Source of the DNA: Pseudoduganella namucuonensis
GTDB taxonomy: Bacteria; Pseudomonadota; Gammaproteobacteria; Burkholderiales; Burkholderiaceae_D
NCBI RefSeq assembly: GCF_900116645.1
Contig: NZ_FPBO01000033.1
Span: 41,679-105,678 of the forward strand
Length of the DNA: 64,000 nucleotides
Reading direction: 5' to 3'
The notes under the pieces were generated by a model. It did no database searches. It was not told the DNA's origin and saw nothing but the letters and a program-made list of their open reading frames with translations. A program made the position numbers and the translations under genes. Shown one piece after another: positions 54,469 to 63,360 of the stretch (within the stretch, counting starts at the first letter, position 1; each line of letters opens with the position of its first letter).

Positions 54469-55635
54469 ATGAAAATCGTTGAAATCCGCGAAAAAACCGT
54501 CCCGATCAGTTCCCCCATCCGCAACGCCTACATCGACTTCAGCAAGATGACGCTGAGCCTGGTCGCGGTGGTGACCGACGTGATCCGCGACGGCAAGCCG
54601 GTGATCGGCTACGGCTTCAATTCGAACGGCCGCTACGGCCAGGGCAAGCTGATGCGCGAGCGCTTCATCCCGCGCGTGCTGGAAGCGGACCCGCGAAGCC
54701 TGGTCGACGACGCCGGCGCCAACCTCGACCCGCACAAGATCTGGAACTGCATGTTCACCAACGAGAAGCCGGGCGGCCATGGCGAGCGCTCGGTGGCCAT
54801 CGGCACCATCGACATGGCGGTGTGGGACGCGGTCGCCAAGATCGAAGGCAAGCCGCTGTTCCAGCTGCTGGCGGACCGCTACGGCGACGGCGCGCCGGAC
54901 CGCAAGATCTTCGTCTACGCGGCCGGCGGCTACTACTACCCCGGCCAGGACCACGACAAGCTCAAGGACGAGATGCGCAGCTACATCGACCGCGGCTACA
55001 CGGTGGTGAAGAAGAAGATCGGCGGCGCCTCGCTGGACGAGGACCTGCGCCGCATCGATTCGATCCTGAGCGTGCTGGGCGACGGCCAGAAGCTGGCGGT
55101 GGACGCCAACGGCCGCTTCGACCTCGACACCGCGATCCAGTACGCCAAAGCGCTGTCGCAATACGACCTGTTCTGGTACGAGGAACCGGGCGACCCGCTC
55201 GACTTCGAACTGCAGGCCACGCTGCGCAACTACTACAAGAATCCGATGGCGACCGGCGAGGACCTGTTCTCGATGCAGGACGCCCGCAACCTGATCCGCT
55301 ACGGCGGCATGCGCGCCGACCGCGACTGGCTGCAGTTCGACTGCGCCCTGAGCTACGGCCTGGTGGAGTACCTGCGCACGCTGGACATGCTGCGCGAGCA
55401 CGGCTGGTCGCCGAAACGCTGCATCCCGCACGGCGGCCACCAGATGTCGCTGAACATCGCGGCCGGCTTGGGCCTGGGCGGCAACGAATCGTATCCGGAC
55501 CTGTTCCAGCCCTACGGCGGCTTCCCGGACGGCGTCAAGGTCGACAACGGCCACATCGTCCTGCCGGAGCTGCCGGGCATCGGTTTCGAAGGCAAGGCCG
55601 ACCTCTACCGCGAGATGGCCAAGCTGGCCGAATAA
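54469..55635 (+). CDS. tarD: D(-)-tartrate dehydratase (enolase superfamily)
   Basis: 388 aa, RBS AAGGAGA. Enolase-superfamily acid-sugar dehydratase closely resembling, from memory, the characterised Bradyrhizobium D-tartrate dehydratase in length and sequence (PISSPIRNAYIDF, GYGFNSNGRYGQG, NEKPGGHGERSV). Catalytic features: the Lys-x-Lys in VVKKKIGG near 180, metal ligands Asp in AVDANGRF, Glu in YEEPGDP and Glu in TGEDLFS, and the His in IPHGGHQMS near 320. It converts D-tartrate to oxaloacetate, feeding the TCA cycle. Cytosolic, with a divergent LysR gene. Confidence 0.93.
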   Translation: MKIVEIREKTVPISSPIRNAYIDFSKMTLSLVAVVTDVIRDGKPVIGYGFNSNGRYGQGKLMRERFIPRVLEADPRSLVDDAGANLDPHKIWNCMFTNEKPGGHGERSVAIGTIDMAVWDAVAKIEGKPLFQLLADRYGDGAPDRKIFVYAAGGYYYPGQDHDKLKDEMRSYIDRGYTVVKKKIGGASLDEDLRRIDSILSVLGDGQKLAVDANGRFDLDTAIQYAKALSQYDLFWYEEPGDPLDFELQATLRNYYKNPMATGEDLFSMQDARNLIRYGGMRADRDWLQFDCALSYGLVEYLRTLDMLREHGWSPKRCIPHGGHQMSLNIAAGLGLGGNESYPDLFQPYGGFPDGVKVDNGHIVLPELPGIGFEGKADLYREMAKLAE

Positions 55636-55672
55636 ACCGGGACGGACCGCCATTGTCGACCGCTTCGCCGAT

Positions 55673-55930
55673 GGCGGGCGGCTACCCTTCCAGTTCCCTC
55701 CGGATCGCGGCCATGATGGCGTCCGACCGGTCTTGGTCCAGCAGTTGCGGGAAGGCCTTTTTCAGCTTGCTCGAGACGGACCAATGGTTCTCCCGGACCG
55801 AACGGATGTCACGCCATCGGCATAGTGGGCCACGGGACCGAACCGGTATCGATCGGCGTACTTACGCATGAAGGGGCGCGAAAATCGCTCCAGCGCCTTG
55901 TCGTAGCGACCATGGGCGAAGGGTGGCGAC
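55673..55930 (-). pseudogene. Degenerate coding remnant, possibly Fic-family
   Basis: The minus strand reads RYDKALERFSRPFMRKYADR then YRFGPVAHYADGVTS in one frame up to about 55803, then continues in another frame as VRENHWSVSSKLKKAFPQLL to a stop near 55683. The composition is protein-like in both parts and fits one shifted gene tail. The FSRPxxRxYADRYRFG pattern recalls a segment of some Fic proteins, but I am unsure. It fills most of the 404-bp gap between tarD and ppk2. Confidence 0.35.
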
Positions 55931-56039
55931 GGCGCGCGACGGCCCCTGTCACGGCTGTGTCATATCAGGCCCCTATACTCGGACGACTACGATTCCGCAA
56001 CCATCGCGCCCCGATCCTCCGAACGAGACCACACCCCAC

Positions 56040-56957
56040 ATGGACACCCACTTTAGAGACCTGACCGAACGCGTACACAAGGACATCGTCGACAGCTACG
56101 ACGAGGAACTGGAGCTGGAGTTGGACGACCGCGAACTCGACGCCGACACCCTGCTGCCGCAACACGGCCGCAGTGCCGAAGAGAAGGAGGCGCGCCGGCT
56201 CTACTTCCGCGAACTGTTCCGCATGCAGGCGGAACTGGTCAAACTGCAGGACTGGGTGGTCCATACGGGGCACAAGGTGGTGATCCTGTTCGAGGGCCGC
56301 GACGCCGCCGGCAAGGGCGGCGTCATCAAGCGCATCGTGCAGCGCCTCAATCCGCGCGTGTGCCGGGTGGCCGCGCTGCCCGCCCCCAACGACCGCGAAC
56401 GCACCCAGTGGTATTTCCAGCGCTACGTGGGCCACCTGCCGGCGGCCGGCGAGATCGTGCTGTTCGACCGCAGCTGGTACAACCGCGCCGGCATCGAACG
56501 CGTGATGGGCTTCTGCACCAACGACGAGTACGAGGAGTTCTTCCAGTCCGTGCCGGAGTTCGAGCGCATGCTGGCGCGCTCCGGCATCCAGCTGATCAAG
56601 TACTGGTTCTCCATCTCGGACGAGGAACAGAACGCGCGCTTCCTGAGCCGCATCCACGATCCGCTCAAGCAATGGAAGCTCAGCCCGATGGATCTCGAGT
56701 CGCGCCGCCGCTGGGAGGAATACACCAAGGCCAAGGAGATCATGCTGGAGCGCACCCACATCGAGGAAGCCAAGTGGTGGGTGGTGCAAGGCGTCGACAA
56801 GAAAAAGGCGCGCCTGAACTGCATCCGCCACCTGTTGCAGCAGATGCCCTACGCCGAGATCGAACGGCCGCTGATCCAGCTGCCGGAACGCGAATACCAC
56901 GACGACTACGTGCGCAGGCCGGTGCCGCGGGAGATCGTGGTGCCGGAGTTCTACTAA
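56040..56957 (+). CDS. ppk2: Polyphosphate kinase 2
   Basis: 305 aa, start 56040 (MDTHFRDLTERVHK). PPK2 uses polyphosphate to phosphorylate nucleotides (GDP or ADP class). Walker A is GRDAAGKGG near 94, Walker B DRSWYNRAG near 143, and the lid region carries the usual Arg/Lys cluster. Length and the acidic N terminus (EELELELDDRELDAD) match class I PPK2, which favours NDP phosphorylation. Single gene with a TATACT-like -10 near 55973. Cytosolic. The nearest phosphate-related gene is the Na/Pi symporter at 45.8 kb, too far to imply an operon. Confidence 0.95.
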   Translation: MDTHFRDLTERVHKDIVDSYDEELELELDDRELDADTLLPQHGRSAEEKEARRLYFRELFRMQAELVKLQDWVVHTGHKVVILFEGRDAAGKGGVIKRIVQRLNPRVCRVAALPAPNDRERTQWYFQRYVGHLPAAGEIVLFDRSWYNRAGIERVMGFCTNDEYEEFFQSVPEFERMLARSGIQLIKYWFSISDEEQNARFLSRIHDPLKQWKLSPMDLESRRRWEEYTKAKEIMLERTHIEEAKWWVVQGVDKKKARLNCIRHLLQQMPYAEIERPLIQLPEREYHDDYVRRPVPREIVVPEFY

Positions 56958-57003
56958 GCGCGGTGGGCCGGACGGGGCGTCAAGCTCTCGGCGAGGGTGG
57001 CGT

Positions 57004-57168
57004 TTACTCCCGCCCTTCCCGTCTTGCCTCGCTGGCCGACATTCGCATCAAATCCCAGCCCAACTGGCGGCGGATTTCAACGATCGATGGCGGGGGACAT
57101 TGCTGGGTCTGGCGGGATTCGAGGTAAAGCCGGACTTGCTCTTTGGTGGGCTGCGTTTGCTGTGTCAT
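57004..57168 (-). CDS. Small hypothetical protein, 54 aa
   Basis: Start 57168 is preceded by GGAG with 7 nt spacing. The product (MTQQTQPTKEQVRLYLESRQ, later SIVEIRRQLGWDLMRMSASE) is helical and hydrophilic, has one Cys and ends RREGRE. PTKEQVRLYLE and PPPSIVEIRRQLGW suggest a small helical, possibly DNA- or protein-binding module. Not recognised. It converges on ppk2. Confidence 0.5.
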   Translation of the reverse strand: MTQQTQPTKEQVRLYLESRQTQQCPPPSIVEIRRQLGWDLMRMSASEARREGRE

Positions 57169-57341
57169 TCTTTGCTCCGGATCATCTTCAACTGTACGGG
57201 TTTTGGGTACGTGCAGCTGTCGAGATCACTCACTTGCAAAGATGTAGCTGCCGGTGACCATAGTATGGGCAACCGGAAAATCATTCCAATGCTGAAATGT
57301 CATAAACTTATATGAAAATCGCATAGTTCCGGCCTGGCACC

Positions 57342-57386
57342 GACCCGGCGGCGGGCGGGGGCATCCCCTCCGCCCGCCGCCGGGTC
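57342..57386 (-). terminator. Long GC-rich hairpin after the PEP-CTERM gene
   Basis: 20-bp arms (57342-57361 and 57367-57386) with one mismatch and a 5-nt loop, 6 bp after the stop. No T-run follows on the minus strand, so it may be a Rho-dependent stop or a 3' mRNA stabiliser. Confidence 0.55.
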
Positions 57387-57392
57387 GCCCGA

Positions 57393-57968
57393 CTACCGCG
57401 CCGGCAGCTTGCGCCGGCGCGCCAGCATCAGCCCCATCGCGCCCGCGCCGAACAGCGCCAGCGAGGCCGGCTCGGGGACCTTCATGTCGTCCATGGCCCA
57501 CTGGGTTCCGCTGCTGTTATAGATGAGCAGCGTGTCGATGCCGGACCAGCCCAGCTGCACCCACAGCGGCGTGGTGGTGTCGAGCACGAAGGACGTGGCG
57601 CTCGAATGCGTCAACTGGCCATCCAGGTATCCCTCGAACGAGATCTCCTGCTCCACCCAGGCGGAGGTGAAGAACGCGCCGACGAAATTGAAGGTGCCGG
57701 CGCCGGCTTTCGAGATCGCCACGGCGCCGCCGTCGCGGTTGTAGGCCGTGTTGGCCTGCGAGACGGTGCCCGCCTCGTAGCCGCTGCCGGGGAACGCGTC
57801 CGAGCGAATCGAACCCACGTTGTCCCAGTTCAGTCCCTGGTAACCGCCGGCGATCGCCTCGGTGAAGTCGCCCGACAGGTCGTCGAAGTTGATCACCCCG
57901 GCGGACGAGGTGGCGGAACAGGCACCCAGCAACAAGGCCAGCAGCATTTTTTTCAGCGTCGTTTTCAT
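57393..57968 (-). CDS. PEP-CTERM surface protein
   Basis: 191 aa, start 57968 after CGGAGA. Signal peptide about 1-23 (CSATSSAGVINF). The mature domain (about 24-160) is a beta-sandwich like the carbohydrate-binding-type PEP-CTERM domains: INFDDLSGDFTEAIAGGYQG, FVGAFFTSAWVEQEISFEGY and a WSGIDTLLIYN end. C terminus: KVPEPASLALFGAGAMGLML then ARRRKLPAR, the exosortase signal. It starts 20 bp after the GH43 arabinanase stop on the same strand, so both are one operon. Probably surface-held and possibly glycan-binding. Confidence 0.92.
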   Translation of the reverse strand: MKTTLKKMLLALLLGACSATSSAGVINFDDLSGDFTEAIAGGYQGLNWDNVGSIRSDAFPGSGYEAGTVSQANTAYNRDGGAVAISKAGAGTFNFVGAFFTSAWVEQEISFEGYLDGQLTHSSATSFVLDTTTPLWVQLGWSGIDTLLIYNSSGTQWAMDDMKVPEPASLALFGAGAMGLMLARRRKLPAR

Positions 57969-57988
57969 ATTTTTTCTCCGTCTATCAA

Positions 57989-60328
57989 TTAGCGTGCGAG
58001 GCTGGAAATCTCGGCGTCGGTCAGTGCCGAACCATAGATGCGCAGGTCGTCCATCGAGCCCTTGTACGGCACGTCCCACCAGTTCACGCCCAGCGCGAAC
58101 ACGCCGCCGGTGGTGGTGAACACGTTCGGGAAGTTCGCGCCGCTGAAACGCTTCACGCCGTTGACGTACACGCTCACCGCGCCGGTCTTGACGGTGAACG
58201 CCACGTGCGACCATTGTCCGGTGGGGATGTTCATGCCCAGGCCCGCGTCGTACCACGCCGTTCCCGACCAGAGCATGGTCGCGCCGCCGACGAAATCATG
58301 TCCCTTCGGCAGAAGGCTGATCCACGCGTCGCCGTTGCGGGCGCCGAAGAAGGTGGTGGTGAACGCGGTCAGCTGCGCGGGCTTGAGCCACATGGCCACC
58401 GTGTAGGTGTTGGTGGAGATCAGGCCGTTCGGCAGGCGCACGCCGGTGGCGCCGTTGAAGACGGCGGCGCTGCCCTTCATGCCCGCCTCGTAGCCCAGGC
58501 TGCCGCCGGCGACGTCGATTTTGCCGCCGATGACGGCGCCGGCGCCGAAGGTGTTGGTCGAATCGGCCAGGTTGCCGTCGAAGGCGTAGTGGGCCAGCAT
58601 GCCGCCTATCTTGCGGACGGTGACCGCGAACGTCTTCACCACCGTCGAGGAACCCTTGGTGATGGTGGCCGTCAGCGTGACGTTGGTGTCGCTGGCCGGG
58701 CTGGTGACCACGCCGGTGTTGCTCAGCACCGAGGGATTCGACGAGGTCCAGCTGACCACGGCGTCGCGCGCGGCGGTGGTGGGCAGCGTCAAATTGCCGG
58801 TGACCGCGCTGGTGTTGCCGAGACTGAGTTCGTTGTAGATGGCGGTCGTCACCTGCGCGTCGGTGCGCGGAATCAGGCGGCTGCCGATGACGGCCACGCC
58901 TTCGCGCGAGGACGCGGAGAACGTCATCACGTAGCTCTTCGACGTTTCATCCCACTGGCTCAGGAACACGCCCTTGTATGGCGAGGAACCCGGCAGATTG
59001 ATCTCGACCTGGTTGGCGCCCGCCAGCGTCCAGGTACCCGACACCGCGCCGGTGATGGCGCCGTTGGAATTGAGCGTGATCAGCTTCGATTTCTTGATGG
59101 TGGCCGAGATGTCCTTGCCCTGGTTGACGTACATGTAGTCGCCGACGACGAATTCGCGCCGCACCGCCGCCAGCGTCTCATTGGTGTTGCGGTACGGCGC
59201 CACCACCGGCCAGCCGTCCGCGTTCATGAACATCTGGTGCACGCGGATTTCGTGCTGCTCGCCGCGCTCGGGGAAGCGGCTGTGGAAAATCAGGAAATGC
59301 TTGCCGGTGGCCGCGTCGTAATAGGCCGAATTGTGGCCGGCCGACACGTAGCCGGTGCCGATGCCCGTGCCGGCGTCGCCCAGCCTGCGCTCGAACAGGA
59401 AGTTGCCCATGATTTTCACGCCGTAGGGCGCGATCGACGCGTCGTCGAACAGCGGCTTGGCGGGATCCGCCTTGACGTTGGCCATGTTGACGCCCTGGGC
59501 GTCGTAGTACGGACCGTCCGGCGAGGCGGCGCGCGCCACGCGCATGTTGTAGCCGCCGGCCGCGTCCAGCCCACCGAAGGACGTGAACAGGTAGTAGTAC
59601 TGCGTGGCCGGGCTGTACATGACGTACGCGCCCTCGATGCGGGCGTGGTTGCCGCCGATCAGGCGCTTGCCGTAGCCCTGGTTCGGGAGCGGCATGCCGT
59701 TGGTCGGGTTCATCTGCATGATGAAGATGCCGCCGGAATAGGAGCCGTAGGTCATCCACAACCGGCCGCCGTTGTCGAAGAACACGTTCGGATCGACGGT
59801 GTTCGGGTGCTTGAGCGCGTCGTAGACGGTGCCGTCGTAACTTGCCTGGCCCCACATGCCGGACTTCAGGATGACGCCCTTGTTGACGTAGGGGCCCTCG
59901 ATGTTGTTGGCCACCGCGACACCCAGCGCCGAACGGGGGGAATCGCCCTTGCAGGCGTTGTAGTACATATAGTACTTGCCGTCGGCGAGGCGGATCACGT
60001 CCGGCGCCCACAGCGTGGTCGTTTGCGCCCAGCTGAAGGTCTCCGCCAGTTCGGTGTAGACGTTGCTGGCGCCGTTCAGGAACAGGGAATTGGTGGCGCT
60101 GACGCTGTCGGTGATTTGCTGCCACTTCATCAAATCGGTGGATTTGGCGGACGCCAGGTGGGAACCGAACACGTAATACGTGCCGCCCGACTTGATCACG
60201 GAAGGATCGTGGACGGAGGCGTTCTGGAACGCCACCGGTGTGTAGGCCGCCTGCGCGGCGGCGTAGGTGGACAGCACCGACGTGGCCAGGACGGCGCACG
60301 CCCTCCACAGCGATATGGATTTAGTCAA
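57989..60328 (-). CDS. GH43 arabinanase-type enzyme with Ig and LamG domains
   Basis: 779 aa. Signal peptide about 1-25. Catalytic GH43 propeller at about 30-345: base Asp in SVHDPSVIKSGGTYYVFGSH, modulating Asp in NTVDPNVFF, acid Glu in ARIEGAYVMYS, plus WAPDVI and the His in GHNSAYYD that binds calcium in arabinanases. A beta-domain follows (about 360-480), then an atrophied bacterial Ig domain (about 490-580, VVSWTSSNPSVLSNTGVVTS) and a LamG-type domain (about 595-779, DDLRIYGSALTDAEISSLA). Probable endo-1,5-alpha-L-arabinanase acting on pectin side chains. RBS region holds a GTTATCG half-operator at 60346-60352. Confidence 0.9.
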   Translation of the reverse strand: MTKSISLWRACAVLATSVLSTYAAAQAAYTPVAFQNASVHDPSVIKSGGTYYVFGSHLASAKSTDLMKWQQITDSVSATNSLFLNGASNVYTELAETFSWAQTTTLWAPDVIRLADGKYYMYYNACKGDSPRSALGVAVANNIEGPYVNKGVILKSGMWGQASYDGTVYDALKHPNTVDPNVFFDNGGRLWMTYGSYSGGIFIMQMNPTNGMPLPNQGYGKRLIGGNHARIEGAYVMYSPATQYYYLFTSFGGLDAAGGYNMRVARAASPDGPYYDAQGVNMANVKADPAKPLFDDASIAPYGVKIMGNFLFERRLGDAGTGIGTGYVSAGHNSAYYDAATGKHFLIFHSRFPERGEQHEIRVHQMFMNADGWPVVAPYRNTNETLAAVRREFVVGDYMYVNQGKDISATIKKSKLITLNSNGAITGAVSGTWTLAGANQVEINLPGSSPYKGVFLSQWDETSKSYVMTFSASSREGVAVIGSRLIPRTDAQVTTAIYNELSLGNTSAVTGNLTLPTTAARDAVVSWTSSNPSVLSNTGVVTSPASDTNVTLTATITKGSSTVVKTFAVTVRKIGGMLAHYAFDGNLADSTNTFGAGAVIGGKIDVAGGSLGYEAGMKGSAAVFNGATGVRLPNGLISTNTYTVAMWLKPAQLTAFTTTFFGARNGDAWISLLPKGHDFVGGATMLWSGTAWYDAGLGMNIPTGQWSHVAFTVKTGAVSVYVNGVKRFSGANFPNVFTTTGGVFALGVNWWDVPYKGSMDDLRIYGSALTDAEISSLAR

Positions 60329-60492
60329 TTTTAGTCTCCGTTATAGTTATCGTTGGACTTGGCACGGGAAAGCTTGTCCATGCGTCCACGGTTCCCACGA
60401 TATAGCGGGGGTACATTGCCGTCCAATGACCTTTTACGCCATTGCGATAACCAAACGGATATGAAGATCCGGCGCACCTCGGCGCGCGGGCG

Positions 60493-60523
60493 AAAAAAAA
60501 GGGCTACGCAGGTAGCCCTTTTT
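60493..60523 (-). terminator. Intrinsic terminator of acnB
   Basis: GGGCTAC/GTAGCCC stem with loop GCAG, flanked by eight A on one side and five T on the other. Works for the minus-strand acnB transcript and probably in both directions. Confidence 0.9.
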
Positions 60524-60539
60524 GTCACTCAATCGAATC

Positions 60540-63125
60540 TCAGACTTGCACGGAATCCGCCACCTTGCGGAACTCGTCGATCTGGTCGAAGTTCATGTAG
60601 CGGTAGATCTCGTCCGCGTTCGCGTCGATCACGCCGATGTGGGACATGTACTCGTCCTTGGTCGGAATGCGGCCCAGCGTCGAGCACACCGCGGCCAGTT
60701 CGGCCGAGCCGAGGTAGACGTTGGTGTCGATGCCCAGGCGGTTCGGGAAGTTGCGGGTCGAGGTCGACATCACGGTGGCGCCCTTGCGGATTTGCGCCTG
60801 GTTGCCCATGCACAGCGAGCAGCCCGGCATTTCCATGCGCGCGCCGGTGCGGCCCAGCGTGCCGTAGTGGCCCTCGGCGGTCAGCACCTGCTGGTCCATC
60901 TTGGTCGGCGGCGCGATCCACAGGCGCACCGGGATGTCGGACTTGCCTTCCAATACCTTCGAGGCAGCGCGGAAGTGGCCGATGTTGGTCATGCAGGAGC
61001 CGACGAACACGTCGTCGATGTGGGCGCCGGCCACGTCGGCCAGGGTCTTCACGTCGTCCGGGTCGTTCGGGCAGGCCACGACAGGCTCGTGGATGTCGGC
61101 CAGGTCGATCTCGATGACGGCGGCGTATTCGGCGTCCGCGTCGGGCGCCAGCAGTTCCGGCTTGGCCAGCCAGGCTTCCATCGCCTTGATGCGGCGCGCC
61201 AGCGTGCGCTGGTCCAGGTAGCCGTTGGCGATCATCCACTTCATCAGCGTGATGTTCGAGTTCATGTACTCGATGATCGGTTCCTTGTCCAGGTGCACGG
61301 TGCAGCCGGCGGCGGAGCGCTCGGCCGAGGCGTCGGACAGTTCGAACGCTTGCTCGACCTTCAGGTTCGGCAGGCCCTCGATTTCCAGGATGCGGCCGGA
61401 GAAGATGTTCTTCTTGCCCTTCTTGTCCACGGTCAGCAGGCCCTGGCGGATCGCGTACAGCGGGATCGCGTTGACCAGGTCGCGCAAGGTCACGCCGGGC
61501 TGCATCTTGCCCTTGAAGCGCACCAGCACGGATTCGGGCATGTCCAGCGGCATCACGCCGGTGGCGGCGGCGAAGGCCACCAGGCCGGAACCGGCCGGGA
61601 AGGAAATGCCGATAGGGAAGCGGGTGTGCGAGTCGCCGCCGGTGCCGACGGTGTCCGGCAGCAGCAGGCGGTTCAGCCAGGAGTGGATCACGCCGTCGCC
61701 CGGACGCAGGGCCACGCCGCCGCGGTTTTCAATGAAGGCCGGCAGTTCGCGGTGGGTCTTGACGTCCACCACTTTCGGGTAGGCGGCGGTGTGGCAGAAC
61801 GATTGCATCACCAGGTCGGCGGAGAAGCCCAGGCAAGCCAGGTCCTTCAGCTCGTCGCGGGTCATCGGGCCGGTGGTGTCCTGGGAGCCGACCGTGGTCA
61901 TCTTCGGCTCGCAGTAGGTGCCGGGACGCACGCCCTGGCCTTCCGGCATACCGCACGCGCGGCCGACCATCTTCTGCGCCAGCGAGTAGCCGCGGCCGGT
62001 GTCGGCCGGGTTTTGCGGCAGGCGGAACAGGGTCGAAGGCGCCAGGCCCAGCGCTTCGCGCGCCTTGGCGGTCAGGCCGCGGCCGATGATCAGCGGAATG
62101 CGGCCGCCGGCGCGCACCTCGTCGAACAGCACGTCGGATTTCACCTTGAACTCGGCGATCACTTCGCCGTTTTTCAGGGCCTTGCCGTCATAGGGGCGCA
62201 GTTCGATCACGTCGCCCATTTCCATCTGCGTCACGTCCAGCTCGATCGGCAGCGCGCCGGCGTCTTCCATGGTGTTGTAGAAGATCGGAGCGATCTTGGT
62301 GCCCAGGCACACGCCGCCGAAACGCTTATTCGGGATGAAGGGGATGTCTTCGCCGGTGAACCACAACACGGAGTTGGTGGCCGATTTGCGGGACGATCCG
62401 GTGCCGACCACGTCGCCCACGTAGGCGACCAGGTTGCCCTTGGCCTTCAGCGCCTCGAGCTGCTTGAGCGGACCGATTTTGCCCGGTTCCTCGGGATTGA
62501 TGCCGGGACGCGCGTTCTTCAGCATGGCCAGCGCGTGCAGCGGGATGTCGGGACGGGTGGTGGCGTCGGGCGCCGGCGACAGGTCGTCGGTGTTGGTTTC
62601 GCCGGAGACCTTGAACACGGTCAGGGTCAGGCTTTGCGGCACTTCCGGACGGGAGGTGAACCACTCGGCGTCGGCCCACGATTGCAGCACGCCCTGGGCG
62701 CTGGCGCTGCCCTTGTCGGCCAGTTCCTTCACGTCGTGGAAGTAGTCGAACATCAGCAGGGTCTTCTTCAAGCCCTCGGCCGCGACGGCGCCCACCACGG
62801 CGTCGTCCAGCAGGTCGATCATGGGCTTGACGTTGAAGCCGCCCAGCATGGTGCCCAGCAGGCGGGTGGCCGTTTCGCGCGAGATCAGCGGGGTGGCTTC
62901 CGCGCCCTTGGCCACGCTGGCCAGGAATGCGCACTTGACCTTGGCCGCGTCGTCCACGCCGGCGGGAACGCGGTTGGTGATCAGGTCCAGCAGGAATTCC
63001 CCTTCGCCGGCGGGCGGATTCTTCAGCAGTTCGACCAGTTCCGTGGTCTGGGCGGCGGAAAGCGGCAGCGGGGGAATGCCGAGGGACGCGCGTTCGGCGA
63101 CGTGGTTGCGGTAGGCAGCAAGCAT
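60540..63125 (-). CDS. acnB: Aconitate hydratase B
   Basis: 861 aa, full length for AcnB. Isomerises citrate to isocitrate in the TCA cycle; the apo form can bind mRNA. Domain order is the AcnB type: N-terminal HEAT-like domain (about 1-160), swivel domain (about 165-370) with VGTGSSRKSATNS, then the catalytic domains. The 4Fe-4S cluster ligands are one Cys in SFCHTAAYP and two in GCSLCMGNQ near 770. GDSHTRFP and SGSGLVAF-like motifs complete the active site. Downstream terminator at 60493-60523; upstream a REP-like element separates it from sdhB. Confidence 0.98.
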   Translation of the reverse strand: MLAAYRNHVAERASLGIPPLPLSAAQTTELVELLKNPPAGEGEFLLDLITNRVPAGVDDAAKVKCAFLASVAKGAEATPLISRETATRLLGTMLGGFNVKPMIDLLDDAVVGAVAAEGLKKTLLMFDYFHDVKELADKGSASAQGVLQSWADAEWFTSRPEVPQSLTLTVFKVSGETNTDDLSPAPDATTRPDIPLHALAMLKNARPGINPEEPGKIGPLKQLEALKAKGNLVAYVGDVVGTGSSRKSATNSVLWFTGEDIPFIPNKRFGGVCLGTKIAPIFYNTMEDAGALPIELDVTQMEMGDVIELRPYDGKALKNGEVIAEFKVKSDVLFDEVRAGGRIPLIIGRGLTAKAREALGLAPSTLFRLPQNPADTGRGYSLAQKMVGRACGMPEGQGVRPGTYCEPKMTTVGSQDTTGPMTRDELKDLACLGFSADLVMQSFCHTAAYPKVVDVKTHRELPAFIENRGGVALRPGDGVIHSWLNRLLLPDTVGTGGDSHTRFPIGISFPAGSGLVAFAAATGVMPLDMPESVLVRFKGKMQPGVTLRDLVNAIPLYAIRQGLLTVDKKGKKNIFSGRILEIEGLPNLKVEQAFELSDASAERSAAGCTVHLDKEPIIEYMNSNITLMKWMIANGYLDQRTLARRIKAMEAWLAKPELLAPDADAEYAAVIEIDLADIHEPVVACPNDPDDVKTLADVAGAHIDDVFVGSCMTNIGHFRAASKVLEGKSDIPVRLWIAPPTKMDQQVLTAEGHYGTLGRTGARMEMPGCSLCMGNQAQIRKGATVMSTSTRNFPNRLGIDTNVYLGSAELAAVCSTLGRIPTKDEYMSHIGVIDANADEIYRYMNFDQIDEFRKVADSVQV

Positions 63126-63260
63126 GGGAAACTCTCTCAGTTAAGGGTTGATAGCCGGGCGGCGGGCAAGATCCGCCTGTTTTTTGCGCTATTGTACCTC
63201 AACAACTCTTCTATAAGACATAAGACAGTGGTCGATGCGCGTTTTTTTCCGCAAAAAGCA

Positions 63261-63346
63261 AAAAGGGGTCAGGTTCGGTATTTTTTCAATACCGAACCTG
63301 GCCCCTTCTTTTCGGTATTTTTTTAATACCGAACCTGACCCCTTTT
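63261..63346. repeat. REP-like nested inverted repeat between sdhB and acnB
   Basis: The outer 22-bp arms (63261-63282 and 63325-63346) are exact reverse complements; AAAAGGGGTCAGGTTCGG opens the left arm. Inside lie a second reverse copy (63288-63307, one change, CTGGCCCC) and a short forward copy (63311-63319). GGGGTCAGG headed units of this kind are typical of REP elements mobilised by RAYT transposases in related genomes (recalled, not searched). The T-run at the end may also terminate transcription. Confidence 0.75.
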
Positions 63347-63360
63347 TTCGCCTTTTTACG

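Noticed and set aside
60346..60356. GTTATCGTTGG as a full LacI-type operator before the arabinanase gene
   Set aside because: Only one half-site matches; reported as weak context and not as a feature of its own.
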